Shown piece by piece: positions 28,240 to 35,857 of a stretch of DNA of 64,000 nt. The stretch lies in the NCBI RefSeq assembly GCF_018502485.1, contig NZ_CP075546.1; one strand, written 5' to 3'. The translations under genes were made by a program, and so were the position numbers. Origin of the DNA: Methanospirillum purgamenti (lineage in GTDB: Archaea; Halobacteriota; Methanomicrobia; Methanomicrobiales; Methanospirillaceae). The notes beneath the pieces are model-generated. The model was given only the letters and a program-made list of their open reading frames with translations. It did not search any database and was not told the DNA's origin. Positions within the stretch are counted from its first letter, which is position 1, and each line of letters starts with the position of its first letter.

Positions 28240-28706
28240 TTGCTCCTCTTTATGATGGTTATCTCTGTATTCGATCCGAGCAGTCCTTTCTTCTGATTGG
28301 AAGGGTTCTCTCCCCCTTTCATCTTTTCATTGAAACAATCGATGATGAATATTGTCAGTATCTTGAAGAAGGAGATTTGGTTGTGGTTTCTGCTCCGGAA
28401 GGAGGAGAGGTTATGCAGGCGATGATTCTTCTTGAACTCATCAGGGAGTATCATGCTCCTCTTGTTGTTCTTCCCAAAGGTCATCCAGGTAGCAAACGGC
28501 TCTCTATGGTTGTGTCTGCTGGAGATTATATCGAATTAAATTGTTCAATTCAGCGGGGTACTCACCCTGAACAGCATCTACTCTGTGGATCGGAGGAGAT
28601 GGCCGGGTTAGTTCTGAAACGATATGAAAAAGGAGTTGAGATTAACGGAGGAGACCATCTTTCTATCCAGTCACTTGACCGGATGATTATTGCTCCTCTT
28701 CCCTAA
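28236..28706 (+). CDS. Conserved hypothetical protein coupled to the zinc ribbon
   Basis: A 156-residue soluble protein with alternating beta and alpha segments: ESFLLIGRVLSPFHLFIETIDD, LEEGDLVVVSAPEGGEVMQAMILLELI, then APLVVLPKGHPGSKRLSMVVSAGDYI. A C-terminal region carries RGTHPEQHLLCGSEEMAGLVL. No known family was recognised. The start overlaps the zinc-ribbon stop, implying joint function, perhaps in nucleic-acid or metal handling. The last 20 bases overlap the convergent membrane-protein gene. Confidence 0.65.
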   Translation: MIAPLYDGYLCIRSEQSFLLIGRVLSPFHLFIETIDDEYCQYLEEGDLVVVSAPEGGEVMQAMILLELIREYHAPLVVLPKGHPGSKRLSMVVSAGDYIELNCSIQRGTHPEQHLLCGSEEMAGLVLKRYEKGVEINGGDHLSIQSLDRMIIAPLP

Positions 28707-28965
28707 CCGATTCTTCACTTTTGAATATATTAGTAAAACCGTCAGTGATACTTTTATTTTTTCTTTTCTGGTTGTAAAGCACAATGCTGGTGTGGATATA
28801 AATAATCCCAATAATCAGGAGTAAATCAACTACCCCTATAAGGGCTACCGGCAGATTAAATCCAAAATGTGCAAGTATATATGCATCTATCATGGGAATC
28901 ATCAGGATCCCCACAAGGAAACAGAGTATCCCCGTTATTACAACCATTGCATCGTTAAAATTCAT
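28687..28965 (-). CDS. Small integral membrane protein
   Basis: A 92-residue protein with two clear membrane helices (MVVITGILCFLVGILMIPMIDAYIL and PVALIGVVDLLLIIGIIYIHTSI). The charged cytosolic tail is QKRKNKSITDG to VREEEQ. No family was recognised. It diverges from the methyltransferase at 29126, and its end overlaps the convergent upstream gene by 20 bases. Confidence 0.6.
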   Translation of the reverse strand: MNFNDAMVVITGILCFLVGILMIPMIDAYILAHFGFNLPVALIGVVDLLLIIGIIYIHTSIVLYNQKRKNKSITDGFTNIFKSEESVREEEQ

Positions 28966-29125
28966 TTGTTGTGCTCTTATCTGAAATATGGGTAATTGTA
29001 ATTATTAAAGGGTGACGAAAGATTCTGCTTCATACCAAAATGACACATATCAGGGATCAAATTATAGAAACGGACCTATATACAATATTATTCTCTTTTT
29101 TAGAAACTGATTAGGAAAAGAGACT

Positions 29126-29899
29126 ATGCAAAAAACACAGGAAAATCTTGCTAAATCATTGACGGCTGATACAATTGAACTGATTCCATATCTCCCATAT
29201 CTATTGCAAGATATTTGGGAATTAGGCTCATCACCTAGGATCATTGTTGATTTAATTAAAAAGCACATAATAACATCCAGCGAAACGAAGGTGCTTGATT
29301 TGGCTTGTGGAAAAGGTGCCATAAGTATCCAGATTGCTCAAATCTTCGGTTGTCATGTAAAAAGCTTTGATTTAATCCCTGATTTTATTGAATATGCAAA
29401 AACAAAATCCTTGCAGTATCATGTAGAAAAACTGTGTGAATTTATCATTGGAGATATAAGCGATGCCGTTCATGTCGAAACTGACTTTGATATTGTAATA
29501 TTTGGCGCAGCAGGTGATATATTTGGGAATCCAGAAGAAACCATTCTCCAATTGAAAAGAACAATAAAAAGTGGAGGATATATCATCATCGATGATGTTT
29601 ATGGAAATGTCGAATTAAATGGGAAATATCCAACTAGAAAGGAATGGTTTCATGTTTTTCAAAATACTGGTGTAAAACTTCTTGAAGACCGGTTGTCCGA
29701 AATTGAGGAAATAAAACGAATAAATGATAAGCAACAATTAGTTATCAAACAAAGGGCGAGTGAATTAATAAAAAAATATCCTGATAAAGCAGATATGTTC
29801 AAAAGTTATGTAAAAAGTCAACAAATTGAGTGTAATGAATTGGAGTATGAATTAACAGGGGTTACGATGCTTTTGAGATGGGCCGTTGATTCTGATTAA
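29126..29899 (+). CDS. Class I SAM-dependent methyltransferase
   Basis: A 257-residue protein with a Rossmann methyltransferase core. Motif I is VLDLACGKGAISIQIAQ (about residue 57), an acidic post-I residue lies in CHVKSFDLIPDFIEYAK, and motif IV is DFDIVIFGAAGDIFG. The following IIDDVYG replaces the usual NPPY, so this is not a nucleic-acid amino-methyltransferase. It probably methylates a small molecule. AGGAAAAGAG upstream supports the start. An isolated gene just before the mobile-element region. Confidence 0.78.
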   Translation: MQKTQENLAKSLTADTIELIPYLPYLLQDIWELGSSPRIIVDLIKKHIITSSETKVLDLACGKGAISIQIAQIFGCHVKSFDLIPDFIEYAKTKSLQYHVEKLCEFIIGDISDAVHVETDFDIVIFGAAGDIFGNPEETILQLKRTIKSGGYIIIDDVYGNVELNGKYPTRKEWFHVFQNTGVKLLEDRLSEIEEIKRINDKQQLVIKQRASELIKKYPDKADMFKSYVKSQQIECNELEYELTGVTMLLRWAVDSD

Positions 29900-30023
29900 C
29901 CATGGGATAAGGTATGAATCTGTAAAAAATGGTGTGTATTTAGAACATGGTTTTTAGTTTGTAATTTGATATATCGGTAGATATTTGTGGATATAAATAA
30001 AATTTCAATTGTGAAGGGATATC

Positions 30024-30203
30024 ATGGACGGATGTTATTCATATCGGGAAATTGATCTGAGTGATCCTCGTATAGATCCAAATCGTGTTCGGTCTTTGAA
30101 TGATTTTTGGGGTGTCATAATTACGAAAGAAGGTAAAATCAAAATCCCTGTTTGTTCATATGATGATATATTTCCATTGATTAGAAAAAAACCTGATATT
30201 TAA
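30024..30203 (+). CDS. Small hypothetical protein (59 aa)
   Basis: A 59-codon reading frame with no membrane helix: MDGCYSYREIDLSDPRIDPN, then an 'FWGVIITKEGKIKIPV' beta-like stretch and a basic end (RKKPDI). GAAGGGAT lies just before the ATG. The composition looks coding, but no family was recognised. It lies between the methyltransferase and the IS110 element and might be a remnant of an accessory gene. Confidence 0.4.
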   Translation: MDGCYSYREIDLSDPRIDPNRVRSLNDFWGVIITKEGKIKIPVCSYDDIFPLIRKKPDI

Positions 30204-30263
30204 TTTATTTTTTAATATATCTTTCCTAATTCAATTCTATTCTTTCGATTATTAAAAAACACC

Positions 30264-30282
30264 CATGAGGCTCCGCCTCATG
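30264..30282. repeat. REP-like palindrome at the left of the IS110 element
   Basis: CATGAGGC-TCC-GCCTCATG is a perfect eight-pair palindrome with a three-base loop. CATGAGG recurs at 31769-31775, beyond the transposase stop, in a similar position on the right. IS110-family elements often insert in or near palindromic repeats, so this may mark the target site or element end. The exact boundary cannot be set from one copy. Confidence 0.45.
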
Positions 30283-30299
30283 CTTAACTCATGAAAAAC

Positions 30300-30471
30300 T
30301 GTAACCTCCAGGCCCCCAATAATAATTTGGGTAGTGAAGGTTGTCTTAATTTTGGGTATTAAACCCGTTTAAAAAACTAACCTTTGAATTGCCATCGAAG
30401 GCTGAACTGTGACATAGATCACGAATGGAAAATCGACCAGCCAGGAAATTCATCTACCCATTTTTAGAGAC
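30300..30471 (+). ncRNA. Candidate bridge RNA in the IS110 left non-coding end
   Basis: Three hairpins lie in the 170 bases before the transposase. First, AACCT (30303-30307) pairs with AGGTT (30338-30342); inside it CCCAA (30315-30319) pairs with TTGGG (30327-30331), leaving a two-sided internal loop (ccaggcc / tagtga). Second, GGGT/ACCC at 30354-30366. Third, CCTTTGA/TCGAAGG at 30381-30401. Stem, internal loop, apical stem is the known form of IS110 bridge-RNA guide loops. Predicted only; no expression evidence. Confidence 0.42.
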
Positions 30472-31719
30472 ATGACGACAGATTACCAAATAGCAGCTGG
30501 GCTTGATGTCCATAAACGATTCATTGTTGCCACAATTCTATGGACAAATGGTTCCAAGCTCCAGGAGAAATTTGATAGAACTGTGCAAGGACTTCTTGCA
30601 CTAAAGAATTGGATTCTTAAGAATAAATGTCAGGTTGTTGCTTGTGAATCAACAAGTGATTACTGGGTCCAAATCTATGATTCACTCATTGAACATCTCC
30701 CAGTCATTGTTGGCAATGCGCATGATATCAAGGTCCTTTCACATAAAAAGACTGACAAAATAGATTCAGAAATAATTGCATTGCTTGCATTAAAGGGAAT
30801 GATTGCGCCATCTCGCGTCTTTTCCCGCCACCATCGTGATTTCAGGAAACTTGTTCGTTTGAGACATTTTTTGGTTAAAAAGCGTACTGATATAAAAAAT
30901 AGGATCCATGGCATTCTTGATACTGAATTATTTCACTTGTCTGAAACATTAACGGATATTTTTGGCGTCTCTGGAAGATTGATTATGAATGGAATCCTTC
31001 AAGGAGATCCTGCAGATAAAGTTGTTAAACAGATCCCCTGGAAAGTTCTTGATAAGAAAGAGACAGAAATCAGGAATTTACTCGAACAAAGTCTTTCTCA
31101 AAACGCACTAATTCAATTGGGACACTGCCTTCGGGTTATGATGAAGTTAGATGAGGAAATCGGAGTGCTTACTAATCATGTCATCTATTATGCCCATATA
31201 AATTATCCTCGGGAAGTTGAGATCCTTAAATCAGTTCCTGGAGTTGGGGACATTACTGCAGTAACACTCATTGCGGAGATCGGTAACTTCAAGGATTTTT
31301 CTTCAAGTGATAAACTCGCTAGTTGGTTAGGGATTGTTCCTAAAGTCTATCAGTCAGCGGATCATCAAGTAAAAAGATCAATAACGAAACGGGGTTCGAA
31401 ACTCGGAAGATGGATCCTGACTCAAGCGGCTCATGCAGCAACAAAAAAGAAAAAGAATGTCCTTCGCGATTTTTACGAAGCCAAAAAGACTGTGATTGGT
31501 ACTGGGAAAGCAATTATGGCTCTTGCAAGGAAGATGATTACGATAATTTGGCATCTTATTGTAAATAATGAAACGTATGTCGATGTCTATGCTCAGCCAA
31601 AAAAACAAGTGAAATACCATAATGTCCGCATACCTGTGTCATATACTCTTGAAGAGGCCTTGAAACTGTTGTCTGACACGATAAAAGAGATAAAGAAACC
31701 AGATCCTGATCCAATTTGA
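30472..31719 (+). CDS. IS110-family DEDD transposase (bridge-RNA-type recombinase)
   Basis: A full-length 415-residue recombinase. The N-terminal RuvC-like DEDD domain shows GLDVHKRFIVATI (D), VVACESTSDYW (E) and HKKTDKIDSEIIALLAL (D, D). A coiled-coil linker follows. The C-terminal Transposase_20 domain has SVPGVGDITAVTLIAEIGNF, LASWLGIVPKVYQS and the TKRGSKLGRWIL segment with its conserved serine. Such enzymes insert, excise and invert DNA guided by a structured RNA from the element's non-coding end. Confidence 0.93.
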   Translation: MTTDYQIAAGLDVHKRFIVATILWTNGSKLQEKFDRTVQGLLALKNWILKNKCQVVACESTSDYWVQIYDSLIEHLPVIVGNAHDIKVLSHKKTDKIDSEIIALLALKGMIAPSRVFSRHHRDFRKLVRLRHFLVKKRTDIKNRIHGILDTELFHLSETLTDIFGVSGRLIMNGILQGDPADKVVKQIPWKVLDKKETEIRNLLEQSLSQNALIQLGHCLRVMMKLDEEIGVLTNHVIYYAHINYPREVEILKSVPGVGDITAVTLIAEIGNFKDFSSSDKLASWLGIVPKVYQSADHQVKRSITKRGSKLGRWILTQAAHAATKKKKNVLRDFYEAKKTVIGTGKAIMALARKMITIIWHLIVNNETYVDVYAQPKKQVKYHNVRIPVSYTLEEALKLLSDTIKEIKKPDPDPI

Positions 31720-31883
31720 GGACTTTACCCTCTTTGAAGATCCGGTTTTTCATGGAAAATTTGTGGCCATGAGGATCTCGACTCGAATGAGAATATATGA
31801 AAAGTACTAGGAGTTGGATGCAAAATTTATATTCAAAATAGCAATTATTAGCAGAAACTGAGATAAAATAACTAAACTCTCTC

Positions 31884-33374
31884 CTAATAGGTACTATTAA
31901 AATTATGAAGACAGAAAAGAATTTTTCCTCCATCCGATATAGGAACAGATTTTAGTATCACATTCTTTTTTGCATTATTTTTACATTGAATAGAGATCAC
32001 AGGGCTATAATAGTCCTCATTTACTTCGAAATTATCTGAATCATCATCTTTCCATTCAGGATTTTCTGAACCTTTACAAATTATTTTTCCAAGAAATTCT
32101 TTCCATGTTTGGATATCTTTCTGACAATATCCGAACAGATCAGAAAATTTTGGATTAATCATGGTAACACAACCTTGATTATTAGTTACTAAAACAGGGA
32201 GATCACAAAATCGTATAGCTTCCTGAAACCTAATATCACTCATTTTCATACGTTCTTCTGTTATCCGCCTTGAAATTGCAATAGATGCCTGTCGAAGAAA
32301 TGATTCAATAATTTTGTGATTTTCCAGTTCTTCATCAGGACGAAGACATATTCCGACTATCCCATGGAGATTGTTCTGCCATACCAGTCCTGCAACCCAG
32401 ATCTTTCCGATATTATTATTTTCTATAAATTGTTTACACACCTCTCGAGGAAAAAGACCTCCACAAAGATCGTAAAAAGGAATGGATTCTTCGGAAAAAA
32501 ATGGTTTAAAATGTAATTCAGTCATTGGTTTGAGAGATCCAAGGCTCCAATTAAAGGGAGATTTACTAAAGTATTCTTTGATTGGTATCTGTAATCCAAA
32601 CAACTCTTCTCCATTATTAAGTTCTTTTGTATTTTCACGGAAATTTTTGTCTTCAATTATTTTCATAAAAAGACCATTGTTTTTTTCATCATAAGATAAA
32701 ACCCAACATCGGGGAGTACTAGGCAATAGAGAAGAAATAGTATCAGCTATGTACTGAAATATATCTGCATTCGGCGCTAACTCTACAAGTTCCATTGCAG
32801 TTTTGGTAAGTAACTCCATGTCTCGAACATATTTTGTTTTTTCTGAAATATCCTCTAAAACAACTGTTAATCCTTTCATTCCCTCTTCAAATAGGGTTGG
32901 GATTACTTCCATTTTAAAAAAATGTTGAAATATTCCTTTGTGATAACAAACATCTGATATTATTTGTTCATTTTTTGTAGACTCAATTATTTTTATAGTA
33001 TCTGGAGATGATATGATTGGAAGAGAATCTTCACTTATATGTCGTCCAATAATATCATCTTTTGATGTATTGGAGTAACGAATATACTGCTCATTAACCT
33101 GAACGACATTTAAATTTTCATCCAGGATTATTATCATATTTTTCGTAAAACACAAAAATGCAGATAAAGGGATCCTTTGAGAAAGCCAATAGACTCGAGC
33201 AGACCCTATTTTTTTTGTTTCAACTTTTCCTTCAGCACGAAGGATGTCAAGATACTTAGAAATGTAATTTCTATCTTTTTTCAATTTTTTACTAATATCA
33301 GTGATAGTAAGTCCATGAGGACTAGTTTTAAGTCTTTTTAGGATTGCAACAGTAATGTCCTGTTCTTCAACCAT
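31884..33374 (-). CDS. HTH-PAS-GAF-PAS sensory regulator
   Basis: A 496-residue protein. Residues 1-65 form a winged helix-turn-helix (LTITDISKKLKKDRNYISKYLDILRAEGKVETKK). A PAS domain (about 75-180), a GAF-like domain (about 190-365) and a second PAS domain (about 370-480) follow. There is no kinase or other output, so DNA binding through the N-terminus is the likely output: a one-component ligand-responsive regulator. This layout is frequent in Methanospirillum-type genomes. Its 3' end lies 165 bases from the IS110 transposase stop. Confidence 0.8.
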   Translation of the reverse strand: MVEEQDITVAILKRLKTSPHGLTITDISKKLKKDRNYISKYLDILRAEGKVETKKIGSARVYWLSQRIPLSAFLCFTKNMIIILDENLNVVQVNEQYIRYSNTSKDDIIGRHISEDSLPIISSPDTIKIIESTKNEQIISDVCYHKGIFQHFFKMEVIPTLFEEGMKGLTVVLEDISEKTKYVRDMELLTKTAMELVELAPNADIFQYIADTISSLLPSTPRCWVLSYDEKNNGLFMKIIEDKNFRENTKELNNGEELFGLQIPIKEYFSKSPFNWSLGSLKPMTELHFKPFFSEESIPFYDLCGGLFPREVCKQFIENNNIGKIWVAGLVWQNNLHGIVGICLRPDEELENHKIIESFLRQASIAISRRITEERMKMSDIRFQEAIRFCDLPVLVTNNQGCVTMINPKFSDLFGYCQKDIQTWKEFLGKIICKGSENPEWKDDDSDNFEVNEDYYSPVISIQCKNNAKKNVILKSVPISDGGKILFCLHNFNSTY

Positions 33375-33478
33375 ATTTTAATATTGAGCCATCTTTTAAA
33401 TATATTTTTGAATGGATTTCTTATTTTGGAATTCCCAAAAAAAGGTGTAATTAATCTCTCGAGAAACTTGAAAATCAA

Positions 33479-34699
33479 TTAAAGATTATACCATACCCGA
33501 TACACAATTCCATTCATATCATCGGAAATAAGAAGAGAACCATCCTGAATTACCTCCACATCAACCGGTCTTCCGTACACCGTTCCGTTGTGCAACCATC
33601 CTTCGATAAATGGTTCATAAGAAACCGGAATCCCGTTTTCCCGCAGGACAATAGTTAACCGGTGCCCGATAGGATCTTTCCGGTTCCAGGATCCATGTTC
33701 TGCTATGATTATTGCATTTGTATAAGAGTCTGGAAACATTTCACCTGTATAAAATCTCATACCCAGAGAAGCTACATGGGGTCCGAGTTCTCTGGCTGGA
33801 GGAGTACAGTTTTTGCATCCGTCCGGAGACAAATCACCAAATTCCGGATCTATAATGTTACCTCCATGAAGATAGGGGTACCCAAAGAACATTTTTGGTT
33901 TGGGGGCATGATTTAGCTCATCTGGGGGAACATTGTCTCCTAACATATCTCTTCCATTATCAGTAAACCAAAGATCACCTGTCTTTGGATCCCAGTCAAA
34001 TCCAACGGTATTTCTTACACCCGAAGCAAATTTTTCAAGGCTTGTTCCATCAGGATTCATCCGGTGGATTGCAGCATAGAAATCACCAGGTGGAAGACAA
34101 ATATTACAGGGTGCTCCGACCGGAATGTAGAGCTTACCATCTGGACCAAACCTGATAAATTTCCAGCCATGAGCCGTATCCTTTGGAAAACCATCATACA
34201 AGATTTCATAGTCTGGGATATCAGGAAGAGTCTTTTCTATTCTTGGAAATTTTATTATCCGGCTTATCTCTGCCACATAGAGATCGTCTTCTAGTATTGC
34301 TACTCCATTTGGCATGGTAAGATCGCTCGCAATAATGGTTCGATTCTCTGCAAAACCATCTCCATCGGAATCACGAACAGCATATACTTTGTCTCCCCTT
34401 GTTCCGATGTAGAGCGTTCTGTTTTTACTATATGAGAGAGATCGTGCACCTGGAACATGAGTTGCGTATATGTTGATGTGAAATCCATCCGGAAGAGATA
34501 TTTTATCCAGGATTTCATGATACATGTCTGGATCCATCTCAACTGCATCAGTAGGATGGATAATCAGGTTTTCATGGAAAACAGAATTCTGCATTGGAAA
34601 ATCCGGATGAAACGGAATCATCAGAACTCCTAGTAGTATTAGAATACCGAGGCAAAAGATGATTCTCGCAGGATTTGCAGACCATCCGGACATAAGCAA
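33479..34699 (-). CDS. Glucose/sorbosone dehydrogenase-like beta-propeller protein
   Basis: A 406-residue exported protein with an N-terminal hydrophobic helix (IIFCLGILILLGVLMIPF). A six-bladed propeller of the GSDH family follows: LPDGFHINIYATHVPGARSLSYS, TRGDKVYAVRDSDGDG, GWKFIRFGPDGKLYIPVGAPCN, GFDWDPKTGDLWFTDNGRD and the late HGSWNRKDPIGHRL. Bacterial relatives oxidise sugars with PQQ. Methanogens are not known to make PQQ, so the archaeal substrate and cofactor are open. CxxC-type cysteine pairs (CNIC, CKNC) are present. Confidence 0.8.
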   Translation of the reverse strand: MLMSGWSANPARIIFCLGILILLGVLMIPFHPDFPMQNSVFHENLIIHPTDAVEMDPDMYHEILDKISLPDGFHINIYATHVPGARSLSYSKNRTLYIGTRGDKVYAVRDSDGDGFAENRTIIASDLTMPNGVAILEDDLYVAEISRIIKFPRIEKTLPDIPDYEILYDGFPKDTAHGWKFIRFGPDGKLYIPVGAPCNICLPPGDFYAAIHRMNPDGTSLEKFASGVRNTVGFDWDPKTGDLWFTDNGRDMLGDNVPPDELNHAPKPKMFFGYPYLHGGNIIDPEFGDLSPDGCKNCTPPARELGPHVASLGMRFYTGEMFPDSYTNAIIIAEHGSWNRKDPIGHRLTIVLRENGIPVSYEPFIEGWLHNGTVYGRPVDVEVIQDGSLLISDDMNGIVYRVWYNL

Positions 34700-35118
34700 T
34701 AATGTGATTATGAGTATTTAAATTTCGGTATTTCCATGGATTTTGTCACTAACTATACTCTGAACCGGCCGGTATTCAATTACTTTGGAATTCATTGAGA
34801 AAAATAGGAGACAGGGAATTATTGAAAACCACTCTTCAATTGTTACACACCTGATTGAAGAATGGCAGAAAAAAAGATCTATTTGTTGTACCTATGAAGT
34901 GCCTGATTCTCAATCAAAAACCTCTAAAAATCATGTATTTGGATATGAACAATATATATTATTAGATCTATTGTGAAGCAAATCGTGTACTCATGTACCA
35001 ACTCATGAATTACTATCATTGACCTGATTAATATCCACGTGTAACTGCAGGATTTCCACAATAGAGATCTAAACTTAAAATGTTATAACTAGATGTTATA
35101 TCGAAATAATATTAGAGA

Positions 35119-35133
35119 GCGGATTTTCTCCGC
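35119..35133. repeat. Hairpin GCGGA/TCCGC
   Basis: GCGGA-TTTTC-TCCGC has five-pair arms around a five-base loop. It is the first of a series of inverted repeats in the gene-free region. Confidence 0.45.
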
Positions 35134-35213
35134 ACAATGCTTCACTCTGATTCACCTTCCTGAAAAGTTGCAACATGTCTCCATCATGGACCTGGCTCTG
35201 ACCATTTTACTAC

Positions 35214-35232
35214 CATTATCTCTGAGATAATG
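35214..35232. repeat. Perfect 9-bp inverted repeat
   Basis: CATTATCTC-T-GAGATAATG: nine-base arms with a single central base. The near-zero spacer suits a dimeric protein-binding site better than an RNA hairpin. Confidence 0.55.
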
Positions 35233-35282
35233 ATATGAAAAAAAAAGATCGAAAATTTAGAACCCACAAACTTGAATAACCA

Positions 35283-35602
35283 TTGCAGAAAATCGGATGC
35301 ATATTTTCTGCAGGTTTTCTGCACGTATAGAAAATGAAAAACGGATAATTTGACTCTAAAATAGTACATGTACATATGTACACTCTTATATGATCTCATT
35401 TTCTGCAACACATACGCTCACGTACTGTTTTCCGAACCTGAGTTCAAGAGGTTGGATCTTTCATACATGTTCATGTATGAGATCATGGTTGCAGAAAATG
35501 AAATGAAAAAAATGTATAAATCTGGTAAATATATGATCGAAGGATATAATTAGGGTGGATCGTTGCAGAAAATAACTCCTGGTTGCAGAAAATTTTCTGC
35601 AA
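35283..35602. repeat. Cluster of TTGCAGAAAAT elements
   Basis: The core TGCAGAAAA occurs eight times in 320 bases, on both strands. Forward copies start at 35284, 35490, 35564 and 35584; reverse copies TTTTCTGCA lie at 35304, 35315, 35399 and within 35593-35602. 35284-35312 is an inverted pair with ten-base arms and a nine-base spacer. 35583-35602 is a perfect 20-base palindrome, TTGCAGAAAATTTTCTGCAA. Between them lie GTACATGTACATATGTAC (35364-35381) and TCATACATG-TT-CATGTATGA (35461-35480). Function unknown; a multi-site operator array is one reading. Confidence 0.7.
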
Positions 35603-35672
35603 ATCAAACACATGACATTATGAAGTTATGGTCAATAATGAAATCAATCATAAGAACAAAAAGAATTTTTAA

Positions 35673-35756
35673 CGCCGAAAGGGAGATTTGAACTCCCGAG
35701 GTGTTACCACCAGTGGTTTTCAAGACCACCGCCTTCCCGGACTAGACTATCTCGGC
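35673..35756 (-). tRNA. tRNA-Ser (UGA anticodon)
   Basis: An 84-base class II tRNA. The acceptor stem GCCGAGA pairs with TTTCGGC, followed by discriminator G. The anticodon arm is GTGGT-CTTGAAA-ACCAC, giving anticodon TGA. A long variable arm typical of serine tRNAs and a T arm GGGAG-TTCAAAT-CTCCC follow. CCA is not encoded and no intron is seen. It borders the palindrome-rich region on its 3' side. Confidence 0.95.
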
Positions 35757-35778
35757 ACCTATACATGTCTGTATATCT

Positions 35779-35795
35779 ACTTTAAAAATATATTC
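35779..35795 (-). promoter_or_regulatory. tRNA-Ser promoter (TATA-like box)
   Basis: On the minus strand ATATATTTTTAAAGTAG lies about 25-38 bases upstream of the tRNA 5' end, the usual distance of an archaeal TATA box from its transcript start. Confidence 0.5.
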
Positions 35796-35857
35796 ATCAA
35801 GTACCGATCAATACCCGTATATTCTTTTACATTTCACCTGAAAGGAGAGGGATAATT

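Larger units (their letters stand above)
30300..31719 (+). mobile_element. IS110-family insertion sequence (ends approximate)
   Basis: One intact DEDD transposase gene is preceded by about 170-200 bases of structured non-coding DNA. As usual for IS110, no clear terminal inverted repeats or target duplication are seen. True ends probably lie somewhat outside these coordinates (left near 30260-30300, right within 31720-31800). The intact gene suggests recent or current activity. Confidence 0.7.
34700..35672. other. Gene-free, palindrome-rich region (about 0.97 kb)
   Basis: No convincing gene was found on either strand; short open frames here lack family motifs and good start signals. The right half carries many palindromes and copies of TTGCAGAAAAT, listed separately. 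The left part (34700-35100) holds the promoter side of the dehydrogenase gene and AT-rich sequence with a CCGGCCGG palindrome near 34768. The region ends at tRNA-Ser. Confidence 0.6.

Noticed and set aside
31720..31883. Terminal inverted repeats of the insertion sequence
   Set aside because: Compared with 30204-30300 only the seven-base CATGAGG is shared, in direct orientation; IS110 elements normally lack such repeats.
34785..34976. 63-codon open frame starting with TTG in the gene-free region
   Set aside because: No ribosome-binding site, no ATG, no family motif. It could be a fragment of a decayed gene but cannot be supported.
35368..35553. Open frame across the palindrome array
   Set aside because: It runs through several palindromes and repeats, has no start signal and no recognisable protein features; it looks like chance.
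35100..35605. CRISPR array
   Set aside because: The repeats are short, irregularly spaced and in both orientations, with no uniform spacers and no cas genes.
35673..35756. tRNA-Ser as an integration site for a genomic island
   Set aside because: The neighbouring region is accessory, but no second copy of the tRNA 3' end (GAGTTCAAATCTCCC...) was seen in the window and no integrase gene is present.
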